A program made the position numbers and the translations under genes. Shown piece after piece: positions 8,999 to 16,260 of a stretch of 42,469 nt of DNA. Origin of the DNA: UBA5862 sp002408105. Lineage in GTDB: Bacteria; Pseudomonadota; Gammaproteobacteria; Pseudomonadales; UBA5862. The notes under the pieces are model-generated. The model had not been told where the DNA came from. It did not search any database and was given only the letters and a program-made list of their open reading frames with translations. Location: assembly GCA_034189125.1 (NCBI GenBank), contig JAXHVB010000115.1, forward strand, positions 1-42,469. Reading direction: 5' to 3'. Within the stretch, counting starts at the first letter, position 1; each line of letters begins with the position of its first letter.

Positions 8999-10199
8999 CT
9001 TTCTTCAAAACGGTGTCATCACCACCTTGCACCGGCTGAGGGACCAACCGGTCGAGCAGCTCGAATCCGAGTTGGTGGCCTTTTCTGGCCGCAGACCCAT
9101 GGCGCTGATTTTGCCGTGCCTGTATTCAGAGCTGGAAGGCCCGGCCATGCCGCACATCGTCGACGAATTGGCCAAGGTGCCTTACCTGGAGCAAATCGTG
9201 GTGGGACTGGACAGGGCGTCTCCCGCCGAATTCGACAAGGCGCGCAAGTTTTTTTCCCGTCTGCCGCAAGACGTTAGTATCCTCTGGAACGATGGACCCC
9301 GGTTGCAGGCCATCGACCGGCAGCTCAGCGAGGCGGGCCTTGCCCCCCGCCAGTTGGGCAAAGGACGCAATGTCTGGTATTGCATGGGGCATGTGCTGGC
9401 GTGTGATCGCGTGGCCGCTGTGGCACTCCATGACTGTGACATCTTGACCTACAAGCGGGAAATTCCTGCCCGACTGCTGTACCCACTGGTCCACCCCCGT
9501 TTCAACTACACCTTCTGCAAGGGGTACTATGCGCGGGTCACCGAAGAAAAGCTCAACGGACGAGTGACCCGCCTGTTCTATACCCCGATGGTAAAGGCGC
9601 TGACACGGATCATCGGGCACGTGGACTACCTCGAATTTTTGGCCAGCTTTCGCTACGCCCTATCAGGCGAGTTCGCCATGCAAACCGAAGTGGTGCGCGA
9701 GATCAGGATTCCGAGCGACTGGGGCCTCGAGGTGGGGGTGCTTTCGGAGGTGTACCGCAACTACTCGAACAAGCGCATTTGTCAGGTGGACATCGCGGAC
9801 CACTACGACCACAAGCACCAGCCACTGTCGGCGGGAGACCCCGATCTTGGCCTTTCCCGCATGAGCCGCGACATCGCCAAGTCGATCTATCGAAAATTGG
9901 CGACCCAGGGCATCACGTTTTCGAATGAGTTTTTCCGCACCATCAAGGCGACCTACTTTCGAACTGCCCTGGATTACGTTGAACACTATGCCGCAGAAGC
10001 GGCCATCAATGGCCTCAGCTTCGATCGGCACGCCGAGGAAGAGGCCATCGAAGTGTTCGTGCAGAGCATTATCGATGCCGGCCAGGATTTTCTGGCCAAC
10101 CCGCTGGAGGCGCCATTTATCCCGAACTGGAACCGCGTGGTGAGTGCCTTGCCGGAGGTAGGCGGTGCGTTGATTGACGCCGTGCGCGCAGACGCCTAG
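8991..10199 (+). CDS. gpgS: Glucosyl-3-phosphoglycerate synthase (GT81 family)
   Basis: 402 residues. It is a GT-A fold glycosyltransferase with a nucleotide-sugar pocket at the N-terminus (ALILPCLYSELEGPA). The metal-binding DxD sits at D148-C-D150 in ALHDCDILTY, and a conserved GLEVGVLSEVYRN block lies near 245. GpgS joins glucose from an NDP-glucose to 3-phosphoglycerate, the first step of glucosylglycerate synthesis. The start is GTG 8991, with AAGGAG 11 nt upstream, overlapping the phosphatase stop by 8 nt. An ORF extension to 8913 lies inside the phosphatase gene and is not family sequence. The TAG stop shares the palindrome CTAG with the stop of the opposing phosphorylase gene. Confidence 0.9.
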   Translation: MSDFLQNGVITTLHRLRDQPVEQLESELVAFSGRRPMALILPCLYSELEGPAMPHIVDELAKVPYLEQIVVGLDRASPAEFDKARKFFSRLPQDVSILWNDGPRLQAIDRQLSEAGLAPRQLGKGRNVWYCMGHVLACDRVAAVALHDCDILTYKREIPARLLYPLVHPRFNYTFCKGYYARVTEEKLNGRVTRLFYTPMVKALTRIIGHVDYLEFLASFRYALSGEFAMQTEVVREIRIPSDWGLEVGVLSEVYRNYSNKRICQVDIADHYDHKHQPLSAGDPDLGLSRMSRDIAKSIYRKLATQGITFSNEFFRTIKATYFRTALDYVEHYAAEAAINGLSFDRHAEEEAIEVFVQSIIDAGQDFLANPLEAPFIPNWNRVVSALPEVGGALIDAVRADA

Positions 10200-11953
10200 A
10201 CAGGATCTTGCACGGGCCTGGTTTTTACCCATACCGCTTGGTAGGGCGCCAGGTTCAGGGTGCCACCGACCGTTCTCAGACTGGCTCCGGTCAATAGGTT
10301 GGTAACCTCCTCAGGCGGCACGTCGTTTGGCCAAACATCGGACAATTGAACAGCGCGTTCGAAACGGGTGACGTTGAACAGCGCCAACAGCACCTCGGTG
10401 CCAGAAGGATCCCTGCGCTCAATGGCAAACACCTGGTCGTCGGCGGACAGCACCCGCTGCGGACCGTCGGGATGAAACGCCGCCTCTCCGCGCCGCACAC
10501 GCAGCGCTGACAGGAGCGCCTGCATGACCTGCCGCGTGCTGCTGCCGTCTTTCCCGATCAAGTACTCCAATTCGGCCCGATCCCATTTGCGGCGATTGAT
10601 GGCCCGGGTCACGCCACTGGATTCCACCCCTCGGTAATCGTTCGGGGTGGCCACCATCGAGTGGAAGTAGACCGCTGGTATACCCTGCATGCTGACCATG
10701 ATCAGCTGCGACAGCATCAAGCGGGGAATCTGCCATTCGTCGGGCGCGTGGTAGGGATCGCGGAAGGCGTCGAACAGCGAAATGTTCAACTCGTATGGGC
10801 TTTCGCTGCCATCAGGGTTGCGTTTAAAGCTCGTGAAGCCACCGCGCTCGCGCATGTCCTGCATCAGTATGCGCACTTCATCTTCGGGAACGATCCCTTC
10901 CAGTGGGCGCACACCGATGCCGTCGTGAGAAGCGACAAAATTCACGAAGGAGCACCCCGGAGGCGGGGGCTCAAGGGCCCGGGCCCACGCGTTCAGATAG
11001 CGCGCATTGCCCGTGTGAATTGCATGGAGCAGCAGCGGTGGCAGGCTGAATTGATACACCAGCTGGGCTTCGTCACTGTCGCCGAAATAGCTGATGTTCT
11101 CTGCATGCGGCACGTTCGTTTCGGTGAGCAATAGGGTTCCGGGTGCCGCTTCGCTCAGCAGGTCGCGGAACAGCTTGATCACCTGGTGGGTCTGTTCCAG
11201 ATGGATGCACGGGGTGCCGAGCGCCTTCCACAGGTACGCAACAGCGTCCAATCGCACGATGCGGGCACCGTGGCGAACGTACTCCAAGAGGATGTCGACG
11301 AATTCGAGCAAGACCTCCGGGTTCGCGTAGTTGAGGTCGATCTGGTCATGGCTGAAGGTCGCCCAAAGGTACCGGAGACCCCGGTGGGTGTGGACTTCGG
11401 CCAGCAGGGGGTGCGTGCGTGGGCGCACCACCAAAGCCAGATCGTCGGTTGGATCCGCTTCGATGAAGTAGTCGCAATAGGGCGTGACATTGTTGATATA
11501 GTCAGCGAACCAGAGGCTTTCCCGCGATACATGGTTGAGAACCAGATCGAACATCAGGTCGAAGTGCAGGCGCAGTTCATGAATGTGACTCCATTGCCCC
11601 AGTCGAGGGTTGACTACGCGGTAATCGATCACCGAAAAGCCGTCGTCGGAGCTGTACGGAAAGAACGGTAAGAGGTGCAGGGTGCTGAACGCACCCTTGA
11701 GGTGTTCAGTGGCGAATTGGCGCAGGGTTTCCAGTGGCCACTGGTCCGGTGCCTGGATCTGGTCTCCATAGGTGATCAGGATGGCATCCGTCTCGTCCCA
11801 GTGCGCCGCATCTAGGCCCGTCTGGGTCAGCGCCCGGTGCTGGGTGACTTTCTGCTCAACGCGCGAGAGCACCTCATCGGCTCGGCTCTCCCCGTACAGC
11901 CCTTTGAGCCGGCTACGCAGCCGGGCACGAAGCATGTCGGTCAATTCCGTCAT
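10196..11953 (-). CDS. GH13_18 phosphorylase, probable glucosylglycerate phosphorylase
   Basis: 585 residues of sucrose-phosphorylase-type (beta/alpha)8 glycosidase. Catalytic residues fit the family: nucleophile D236 in RIVRLDAVAY, acid/base E278 in LLTETNVPH, and transition-state D344 in ASHDGIG. Early landmarks are LPFFPYSSDDGFS and DLVLNHVS. GH13_18 enzymes cleave alpha-glucosides with phosphate, releasing glucose 1-phosphate. Next to gpgS, gpgP and a glycerate kinase, the natural substrate is most likely glucosylglycerate rather than sucrose (inference). ATG 11953 overlaps the upstream efflux gene stop as ATGA, so translation is coupled. An 11-residue longer form from 11986 is less likely. 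Confidence 0.85.
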   Translation of the reverse strand: MTELTDMLRARLRSRLKGLYGESRADEVLSRVEQKVTQHRALTQTGLDAAHWDETDAILITYGDQIQAPDQWPLETLRQFATEHLKGAFSTLHLLPFFPYSSDDGFSVIDYRVVNPRLGQWSHIHELRLHFDLMFDLVLNHVSRESLWFADYINNVTPYCDYFIEADPTDDLALVVRPRTHPLLAEVHTHRGLRYLWATFSHDQIDLNYANPEVLLEFVDILLEYVRHGARIVRLDAVAYLWKALGTPCIHLEQTHQVIKLFRDLLSEAAPGTLLLTETNVPHAENISYFGDSDEAQLVYQFSLPPLLLHAIHTGNARYLNAWARALEPPPPGCSFVNFVASHDGIGVRPLEGIVPEDEVRILMQDMRERGGFTSFKRNPDGSESPYELNISLFDAFRDPYHAPDEWQIPRLMLSQLIMVSMQGIPAVYFHSMVATPNDYRGVESSGVTRAINRRKWDRAELEYLIGKDGSSTRQVMQALLSALRVRRGEAAFHPDGPQRVLSADDQVFAIERRDPSGTEVLLALFNVTRFERAVQLSDVWPNDVPPEEVTNLLTGASLRTVGGTLNLAPYQAVWVKTRPVQDPV

Positions 11954-13110
11954 GGCCCGTACCAAAGAGCGCGGACCTGAAGCCACGGCAGGTCGTCGAT
12001 GGCATCGTTGAGTCGCGCGCGCAGTGCATCCGCGTCCTGTGCATCGCTCAGCAGGCCGCGTGGCAAGTGCAACTCGACCTGCACGCGTCCTCCCAGATAG
12101 TGCAGCACCAACTCCTGAAGCTGCGTGATTTCAACGATGTCCGCCCACCGCTGCATCAGCAAATGGTGGATTTCGGCCCGTGGCGGGCGCAACGGGGGCG
12201 GGCCAGAATCCCCGGCAGCCTGCATGTCCACATCGTCCTCGGAGTCGATGTGGGGTGTGACGTCCTGCACCGCATGAAAGGCGTCCAGCAGCCGCCGAGA
12301 CACACAATCGCCAATGTGGTGGCCCTCGGAGACACTGATCCTCGGGTCGACCTGGATGTGCAAATCGAGGATGACCTTGCTGCCACTGCGCCTGCTGCGC
12401 AAGCTGTGAACCGCACGCACTCCGGGTGTTTCCCCTGCAACCTGATGGATGGCACGCACCTCCTCTTCCGGCAACGCAGTGTCCACCAATTCCAGCAGGC
12501 TCGACACCAGCAACTTCCAGCCTACCCAAGCAATCATCGCGCCGACTCCAAGCGCCGCCAGCGCGTCCACCGCAGGCCAGCCTGCAAGCACCCCCAGACC
12601 ACCGATCAACACGACAACGGAGGACAAAGAATCCGTGCGGCTGTGCCAGGCGTTTGCCACCAGCAGGCTGGAACCGATCCGATTGCCGGCGGCTTTGGTG
12701 AAGCGGAATATCCACTCGTTCACCAGGATGGAAACGCAGGCCACCGCCAGCACCGGCATGCCAAGCGGTGGGGTGGTGGGTGGATTCGCGAGCCGCATCA
12801 GCCCTTCGTAGGCCACACCCCCAGCGATGGCCATCAACACTGCACCCAGCAGCGTGGTGCCTAAGGTCTCAAAGCGCTCATGGCCATAGGGATGGTCTGC
12901 ATCGGGTGCCTGGCGCGCGACCCGTGCGAACAGCAGCACCAACAGGTCAGTCGCCAGATCGGACAGCGAATGCACCCCATCGGCCACCAACGCCGCGGAG
13001 TGTGCCACCGCTCCGACTGCCAGCTTGAGCAAGGCCAGCAGCGCGTTGAGCAACGCGCCATAGAGGGTCACGCGCGTGGCAGTAGAAATTGCGGTGGCGG
13101 GGTCAGACAT
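11950..13110 (-). CDS. Cation diffusion facilitator (FieF/CzcD-like metal efflux protein)
   Basis: 386 residues. The N-terminal about 210 residues contain the six transmembrane helices of CDF transporters. The paired metal-site motifs are H47-xxx-D51 (ADGVHSLSD, helix 2) and H156-xxx-D160 (ANAWHSRTD, helix 5). A cytoplasmic dimerisation domain follows, and then an unusually long C-terminal extension of roughly 90 residues after the normal CDF end (about residue 295) that resembles a second such domain. CDF proteins export Zn2+, Fe2+, Co2+ or similar ions in exchange for protons; the metal cannot be fixed here. The gene is the first of a two-gene unit with the GH13 phosphorylase. Upstream lies the 700-nt spacer. 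Confidence 0.9.
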   Translation of the reverse strand: MSDPATAISTATRVTLYGALLNALLALLKLAVGAVAHSAALVADGVHSLSDLATDLLVLLFARVARQAPDADHPYGHERFETLGTTLLGAVLMAIAGGVAYEGLMRLANPPTTPPLGMPVLAVACVSILVNEWIFRFTKAAGNRIGSSLLVANAWHSRTDSLSSVVVLIGGLGVLAGWPAVDALAALGVGAMIAWVGWKLLVSSLLELVDTALPEEEVRAIHQVAGETPGVRAVHSLRSRRSGSKVILDLHIQVDPRISVSEGHHIGDCVSRRLLDAFHAVQDVTPHIDSEDDVDMQAAGDSGPPPLRPPRAEIHHLLMQRWADIVEITQLQELVLHYLGGRVQVELHLPRGLLSDAQDADALRARLNDAIDDLPWLQVRALWYGP

Positions 13111-13284
13111 CCTGGGGCAGACTGCGGCAGTTGCTGTGGAGACAATTGATGGGGTGGCCGAGGGTGAGAGTCACTTTCGAGTACAGCGCTACTCGACGCC
13201 TGAACCCGCCTTCTGCGGTTGGATTGTGGCGCGGAAAAATACCATAGGCGGCGGCGGACTCCAAAACCGGCCCACCACTGCGTT

Positions 13285-13308
13285 TTCCTTGACGAATTCC
13301 TTGACGAA
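13285..13308. repeat. Two perfect tandem copies of a 12-mer
   Basis: TTCCTTGACGAA occurs twice back to back (13285-13296 and 13297-13308). It lies about 175 nt upstream of the efflux gene start and 30 nt before the first DnaA box. It could be a regulator half-site pair or chance duplication. Each copy contains TTGACG, so it could also embed -35-like sequences. Confidence 0.6.
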
Positions 13309-13338
13309 CGGGCCAATCTGGGGTTTGGGGTTGCGAGG

Positions 13339-13532
13339 TTATGCACATCACGGGCCATCCTCGATCAGTTGTCAAGAGTTTGAAACAATGATCTCTGAAA
13401 CCCAGACACTGTTTGTAAGGCAATGTTTTTTAATGACATTTTAATTGATCGAAATTTAAACAATTTGCTGAGAAGCACAGTTTACGCATGGTAACGACAG
13501 TTACCGACCACTTATCCAGGAAGTTATCCACA
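13339..13532 (+). promoter_or_regulatory. DnaA-box cluster flanking an AT-rich segment
   Basis: Perfect matches to TTATNCACA lie at 13339-13347 (TTATGCACA) and 13524-13532 (TTATCCACA). A 7-of-9 box lies at 13512-13520 and another, on the opposite strand, at 13539-13547. Between the perfect boxes lies an AT-rich run (about 13423-13467) that stands out against the GC-rich surroundings, with GATC sites at about 13363, 13390 and 13447. The pattern resembles an unwinding element next to DnaA sites. No dnaA, dnaN, mnmG or rpmH gene is nearby, so a titration or reactivation site, or DnaA-controlled promoter, is at least as likely as an origin. Confidence 0.5.
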
Positions 13533-13704
13533 GGCCCTGTGAGTAGAACGCGTAACCCCGCGTGACGCCAGGGTTACAGCCGCGTTGCCGAATCCGCGGG
13601 AAAAAAATGCTTGACGGTTACCATCGATTTTGCGCACTTCATGGGAGAGGTAAGGTGCCCGATATGGGTGCATCGCTCGCCGATATTGATCGGCAGCGGT
13701 GCGC

Positions 13705-13734
13705 TTGCAATCCGCTTGGCCGGGCCCCTATCTT
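13705..13734 (+). promoter_or_regulatory. Candidate sigma-70 promoter for the FKBP gene
   Basis: TTGCAA (13705-13710), an 18-nt spacer, and TATCTT (13729-13734) would place transcription start near 13741, about 70 nt before the ATG. Four of six bases match at each hexamer, so this is only a candidate. Confidence 0.3.
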
Positions 13735-13811
13735 AGTTCTTAGGCGTCTGCGGCCTTCCGGTCGGCCGTGTGACCTTGCGGGCGTGGATATGACTAGAAT
13801 AGCCATGAATA

Positions 13812-14525
13812 ATGATCCATAACCAAATGATTAAAAATACTATTTGTTGCCTTATCTGTGGCCTCGTATCAGCGTGGGCCTCGGCGGCTCAACCCGGGGA
13901 CGCACACGCAGGTGCGCTTCCCTATGAGTTGGGTTACCAACTCGGCCAGTGGTGGTCACAGTGGCAGGGCGAACCCCCGGACGGAGCCTCACTCACCCGT
14001 GGGTTTGAAGATGGCATCGCGGGTGTGGCGCGTCGTCGACCGGAACAGGCGGTCGAAGACGCATGGGCTGCGCTGCAGGCGGAGTACGCGAGACAACACA
14101 CCGCGCAAGCGGAGCGTCAGCTCGCCATGGGGGAAGGCTGGCGTGACGCCTACGCCCAGCAGGTCGCGGTGCGGGAGCTGGAGAGTGGCACCCTGTACCG
14201 GGTGCTGAGCCGGAGCGAAGGCCCGCGGCCTGCCCTCCGTGATCGGGTGTTGGTGCACTATCGGGCCAGCCTACCGGACGGCCGTGTGTTGGCTGACAGT
14301 TTTGTGACCGGAAAACCCGTTCAGGTGCGGGTCGAAGACACCTTTTCTGGTTGGCGCGATGCCCTTCAGCAGATGACAGTCGGGTCGCGCTGGGAGTTGG
14401 TGATTCCGCCTGAAGCGGCGTTCGGCGTGACACCTCCGCACCCGGACATCCCGCCCAACGCCACCATGATCATCCAGGTCGAATTGGTCGACTTGCTCGG
14501 TTCGGCTGTGCCCGCTGGATCCTGA
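13812..14525 (+). CDS. Periplasmic FKBP-type peptidyl-prolyl cis-trans isomerase (Mip/FkpA-like)
   Basis: 237 residues. The signal peptide ends near ASA at about 24-26. A helical Mip/FkpA-like dimerisation segment spans about 35-120. A C-terminal FKBP domain (about 128-230) has the usual landmarks VLVHYRASLPDGRVLADSF, a VIPPEAAFG-type loop and IPPNATMIIQVELVDL. It should catalyse proline isomerisation and act as a folding chaperone in the periplasm. ATG 13812 is used; ATG 13827 is possible, and neither has a clear Shine-Dalgarno sequence. The gene stands alone and converges with the SH3-domain gene. Confidence 0.92.
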   Translation: MIHNQMIKNTICCLICGLVSAWASAAQPGDAHAGALPYELGYQLGQWWSQWQGEPPDGASLTRGFEDGIAGVARRRPEQAVEDAWAALQAEYARQHTAQAERQLAMGEGWRDAYAQQVAVRELESGTLYRVLSRSEGPRPALRDRVLVHYRASLPDGRVLADSFVTGKPVQVRVEDTFSGWRDALQQMTVGSRWELVIPPEAAFGVTPPHPDIPPNATMIIQVELVDLLGSAVPAGS

Positions 14526-14530
14526 TTCCT

Positions 14531-14546
14531 CTCCCAAGGTTGGGAG
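14531..14546. terminator. Short hairpin between convergent genes
   Basis: CTCCCAA-GG-TTGGGAG is a perfect 7-nt inverted repeat in the 27-nt gap between the FKBP and SH3 genes. The loop is tiny and no T-run follows on either strand, so termination function is doubtful. Confidence 0.3.
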
Positions 14547-14552
14547 CCAGCT

Positions 14553-15230
14553 TCAAGCCCATTCAGTATTTTTGCGCCGCGGGCGCATGTACGGCAGGAT
14601 CAGCCCCAAGACCAGCCCCAATAAGATGGCCCCCGCGCCGAAATAGAATTCGTTGCTGGCGACCTTTTGTTCGAGTTGGCTGACCTTGGCTTGGGCCAAT
14701 TCGAGGTTGTCCTTCATCTGCTGGTTCTGTTGCAGCAGCTGCCGGTTCTGGGCATCGGTCTGGATGGCGTTGGCCGACAGCGTACGGATTTCCTGTAACT
14801 GCAGCGCCAAGGTCTCTGTTTCCTGCTGCAGAGCCTCATATTGGGCGCTGAGCCCTTCGTGCTTGGCTTCAAGCTCCGTGTAGGCCGCTCGGCTCTCTTC
14901 CAAGGCCGACTGGGCGGCAGTCAGGGCTGCGTTTGCTTCGCGCAGTCGGATCGAAAAAGGCGCCGAACGGCGCAGGTAGTTGGCGCGTAGCCAACCTTCT
15001 TCGGCACCGACTTTTGCTTTGACCCAACCGTCCTCTGTTTCTCCGAGCAACTCGACCTCGGTACCGCTGTCCAGCAACTGAAGAATGCGCCACTGGGAGC
15101 CTGGTCCTGCGCGGAAATCAAACCGCCAACTGTCGGTGACGTAGGCTGTTTCCGCGGCGGCCGGTACGGCCCAGGTGCTGGCCAGAACGGCGAGGAGTGT
15201 AACCGACGCTGTGGTCCTCAGAAGACGCAC
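14553..15230 (-). CDS. TIGR04211-type SH3 domain protein (YgiM-like), secreted and membrane anchored
   Basis: 225 residues. The order is a signal peptide (1 to about 26), a bacterial SH3 domain (about 27-95, with the FDFRAGPGSQW and DGWVKAKVGAEEGWLRANYL signatures), a long coiled coil (about 100-195), a transmembrane helix (about 200-218) and a basic tail. The same architecture is seen in E. coli YgiM, whose function is poorly defined but envelope related. The start is GTG 15230: AGGAGG lies at 15243-15238, 7 nt before it. TTG 15233 is a near alternative. The longer frame to 15302 has no support. It is the last gene of a minus-strand group with the YciI-like and yciB genes. Confidence 0.88.
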   Translation of the reverse strand: MRLLRTTASVTLLAVLASTWAVPAAAETAYVTDSWRFDFRAGPGSQWRILQLLDSGTEVELLGETEDGWVKAKVGAEEGWLRANYLRRSAPFSIRLREANAALTAAQSALEESRAAYTELEAKHEGLSAQYEALQQETETLALQLQEIRTLSANAIQTDAQNRQLLQQNQQMKDNLELAQAKVSQLEQKVASNEFYFGAGAILLGLVLGLILPYMRPRRKNTEWA

Positions 15231-15322
15231 CAAGAAGCCTCCTATCGACTGTAAAAACCACCATTGTATCCGTGGCAGGCGGACACCAGAAGCACGGGCC
15301 ATCGGTTGCTGCAGCGCGGCGG

Positions 15323-15622
15323 TCAGGGCAGTACTTGTTTGAACGGCTTCACCAGCACTTCGGCATAGACCCCACCTTGCTTGTACGGGTCGGCTGCTGC
15401 CCAGGCTTTAGCGGCGTCAAGGGAGGCAAACTCCGCCACCACCAAACTGCCGTTGTATCCGGCGGGGCCTGGGTCGGGAGAATCGATGGCAGGGTGGGGA
15501 CCGGCCAGCACCAGGCGACCCTCCTCTTGAAGGCTGCGCAGGCGCTCTAGGTGCGCTGGGCGGTGGCGCTGCCGGAGCGCCAGGCTGTCCTCGACGTCAG
15601 TGGACAGGATTGCATACAGCAT
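15323..15622 (-). CDS. YciI family protein
   Basis: 99 residues in a single ferredoxin-like alpha/beta YciI domain. Family signs are MLYAILSTDVEDSLALRQRHRPAHLERL at the N-terminus with the conserved R..HL, then GRLVLAGPHPAIDSPD, and DPYKQGGVYAEVLVKPFKQVLP at the end. The conserved His and Asp pair has been proposed as catalytic, but no physiological reaction is established for most members. It lies 42 nt downstream of yciB on the same strand. The same pairing occurs around yciB in many gammaproteobacteria. Confidence 0.92.
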   Translation of the reverse strand: MLYAILSTDVEDSLALRQRHRPAHLERLRSLQEEGRLVLAGPHPAIDSPDPGPAGYNGSLVVAEFASLDAAKAWAAADPYKQGGVYAEVLVKPFKQVLP

Positions 15623-15664
15623 CGTTCGGTGGCCTATTGACGGGCAAAGAAAGGGTGAATCCTA

Positions 15665-16231
15665 TCAGGGCGTCTTGCTGGGGGCTTCGGTGGCACTGCT
15701 GGACTCGGTTTCGCGAATGTAGCGCAGCAAGTAGATGGTTTGGCCGACCAGAAAAAGGAGCGTTAAACCCAGGCTGCCGAAGACCTTGAAATCCACCCAG
15801 ATGCCCGGATGCCAGAAGGCGACGTACAGGTTGGCCGTCCCGGTCACGACAAACAACCCGACCCAGGCCAGGTTCAATCGGTTCCAGACCGCTTTGGGCA
15901 GCTCGATTGCGTGCCCCATGGCACGCTCGATGAGGCTGCGGTCGGTGAGGAGCTGGCTGCCAAGAAAGACCAGCGCGAAAAGCCAGTTGACCAGTGGTGC
16001 TTTCCACTTGAGAAAGGTTTCGTCACGCAAGGCCAGCGTCAATCCGCCAAACAGAAGCACGGCGGCCAGCGTGGCCCAGTGGCTTTTCTGCAGCCTTCGG
16101 TGGCGCAGCCAAAGGTAGCCGTAGTGGAGGCCGGTTGCGCCGATCAGAACGGCGGTTGCGACATAGATGTCGAACAGCTTGTACGCGACGAAAAAGAAGA
16201 TCAGCGGGAGGAAGTCGAAGAGCTGCTGCAT
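15665..16231 (-). CDS. yciB: Inner membrane septation protein YciB (IspZ)
   Basis: 188 residues with about five membrane helices. It starts with the family N-terminus MQQLFDFLPLIFFFVAYKLFDIYVATA and contains WATLAAVLLFGGLTLALRDETFLKWKAPLVNW and the late NLYVAFW segment. YciB is needed for normal septum formation and envelope synthesis, interacting with elongation and division proteins in enterics. The ATG at 16231 starts only 29 nt from the divergent RNase AM gene, so its promoter must overlap that gap or the neighbour's coding sequence. On the minus strand TGGTATCAC at about 16255-16247 resembles an extended -10. Confidence 0.95.
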   Translation of the reverse strand: MQQLFDFLPLIFFFVAYKLFDIYVATAVLIGATGLHYGYLWLRHRRLQKSHWATLAAVLLFGGLTLALRDETFLKWKAPLVNWLFALVFLGSQLLTDRSLIERAMGHAIELPKAVWNRLNLAWVGLFVVTGTANLYVAFWHPGIWVDFKVFGSLGLTLLFLVGQTIYLLRYIRETESSSATEAPSKTP

Positions 16232-16260
16232 GGCCGAACCCAGGGTGACAGAGTGATACC

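Larger units (their letters stand above)
13111..13811. other. 701-nt gene-free region with DnaA boxes and AT-rich patch
   Basis: This is the largest gene-free stretch in the window, between the divergent efflux and FKBP genes. No ORF in it looks coding. It holds a 12-nt tandem repeat (13285-13308), DnaA boxes (13339, 13524), an AT-rich patch (about 13423-13467), a GGTAAC-GACA-GTTACC inverted repeat (13490-13505), a GTAACCC/GGGTTAC inverted repeat (13552-13577) and a promoter candidate near 13705-13734. The GTTACC-like word also recurs at 13616. It must contain the promoters of both flanking genes. It may also be a DnaA-titrating or origin-like element, or encode a small RNA. I recognise no known RNA family in it. 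Confidence 0.6.

Noticed and set aside
13076..13444. 122-codon open frame at the left of the same spacer
   Set aside because: It starts inside the efflux gene, crosses repeats and an AT-rich patch, and has no recognisable domain.
13339..13547. Calling the DnaA-box cluster the chromosomal origin oriC
   Set aside because: No dnaA, dnaN, mnmG, parAB or rpmH nearby and only two perfect boxes. It is kept only as a candidate DnaA-binding element.
13562..13822. 86-codon open frame in the DnaA-box spacer
   Set aside because: Composition and lack of a ribosome site suggest chance. It overlaps the FKBP start region and promoter candidate.
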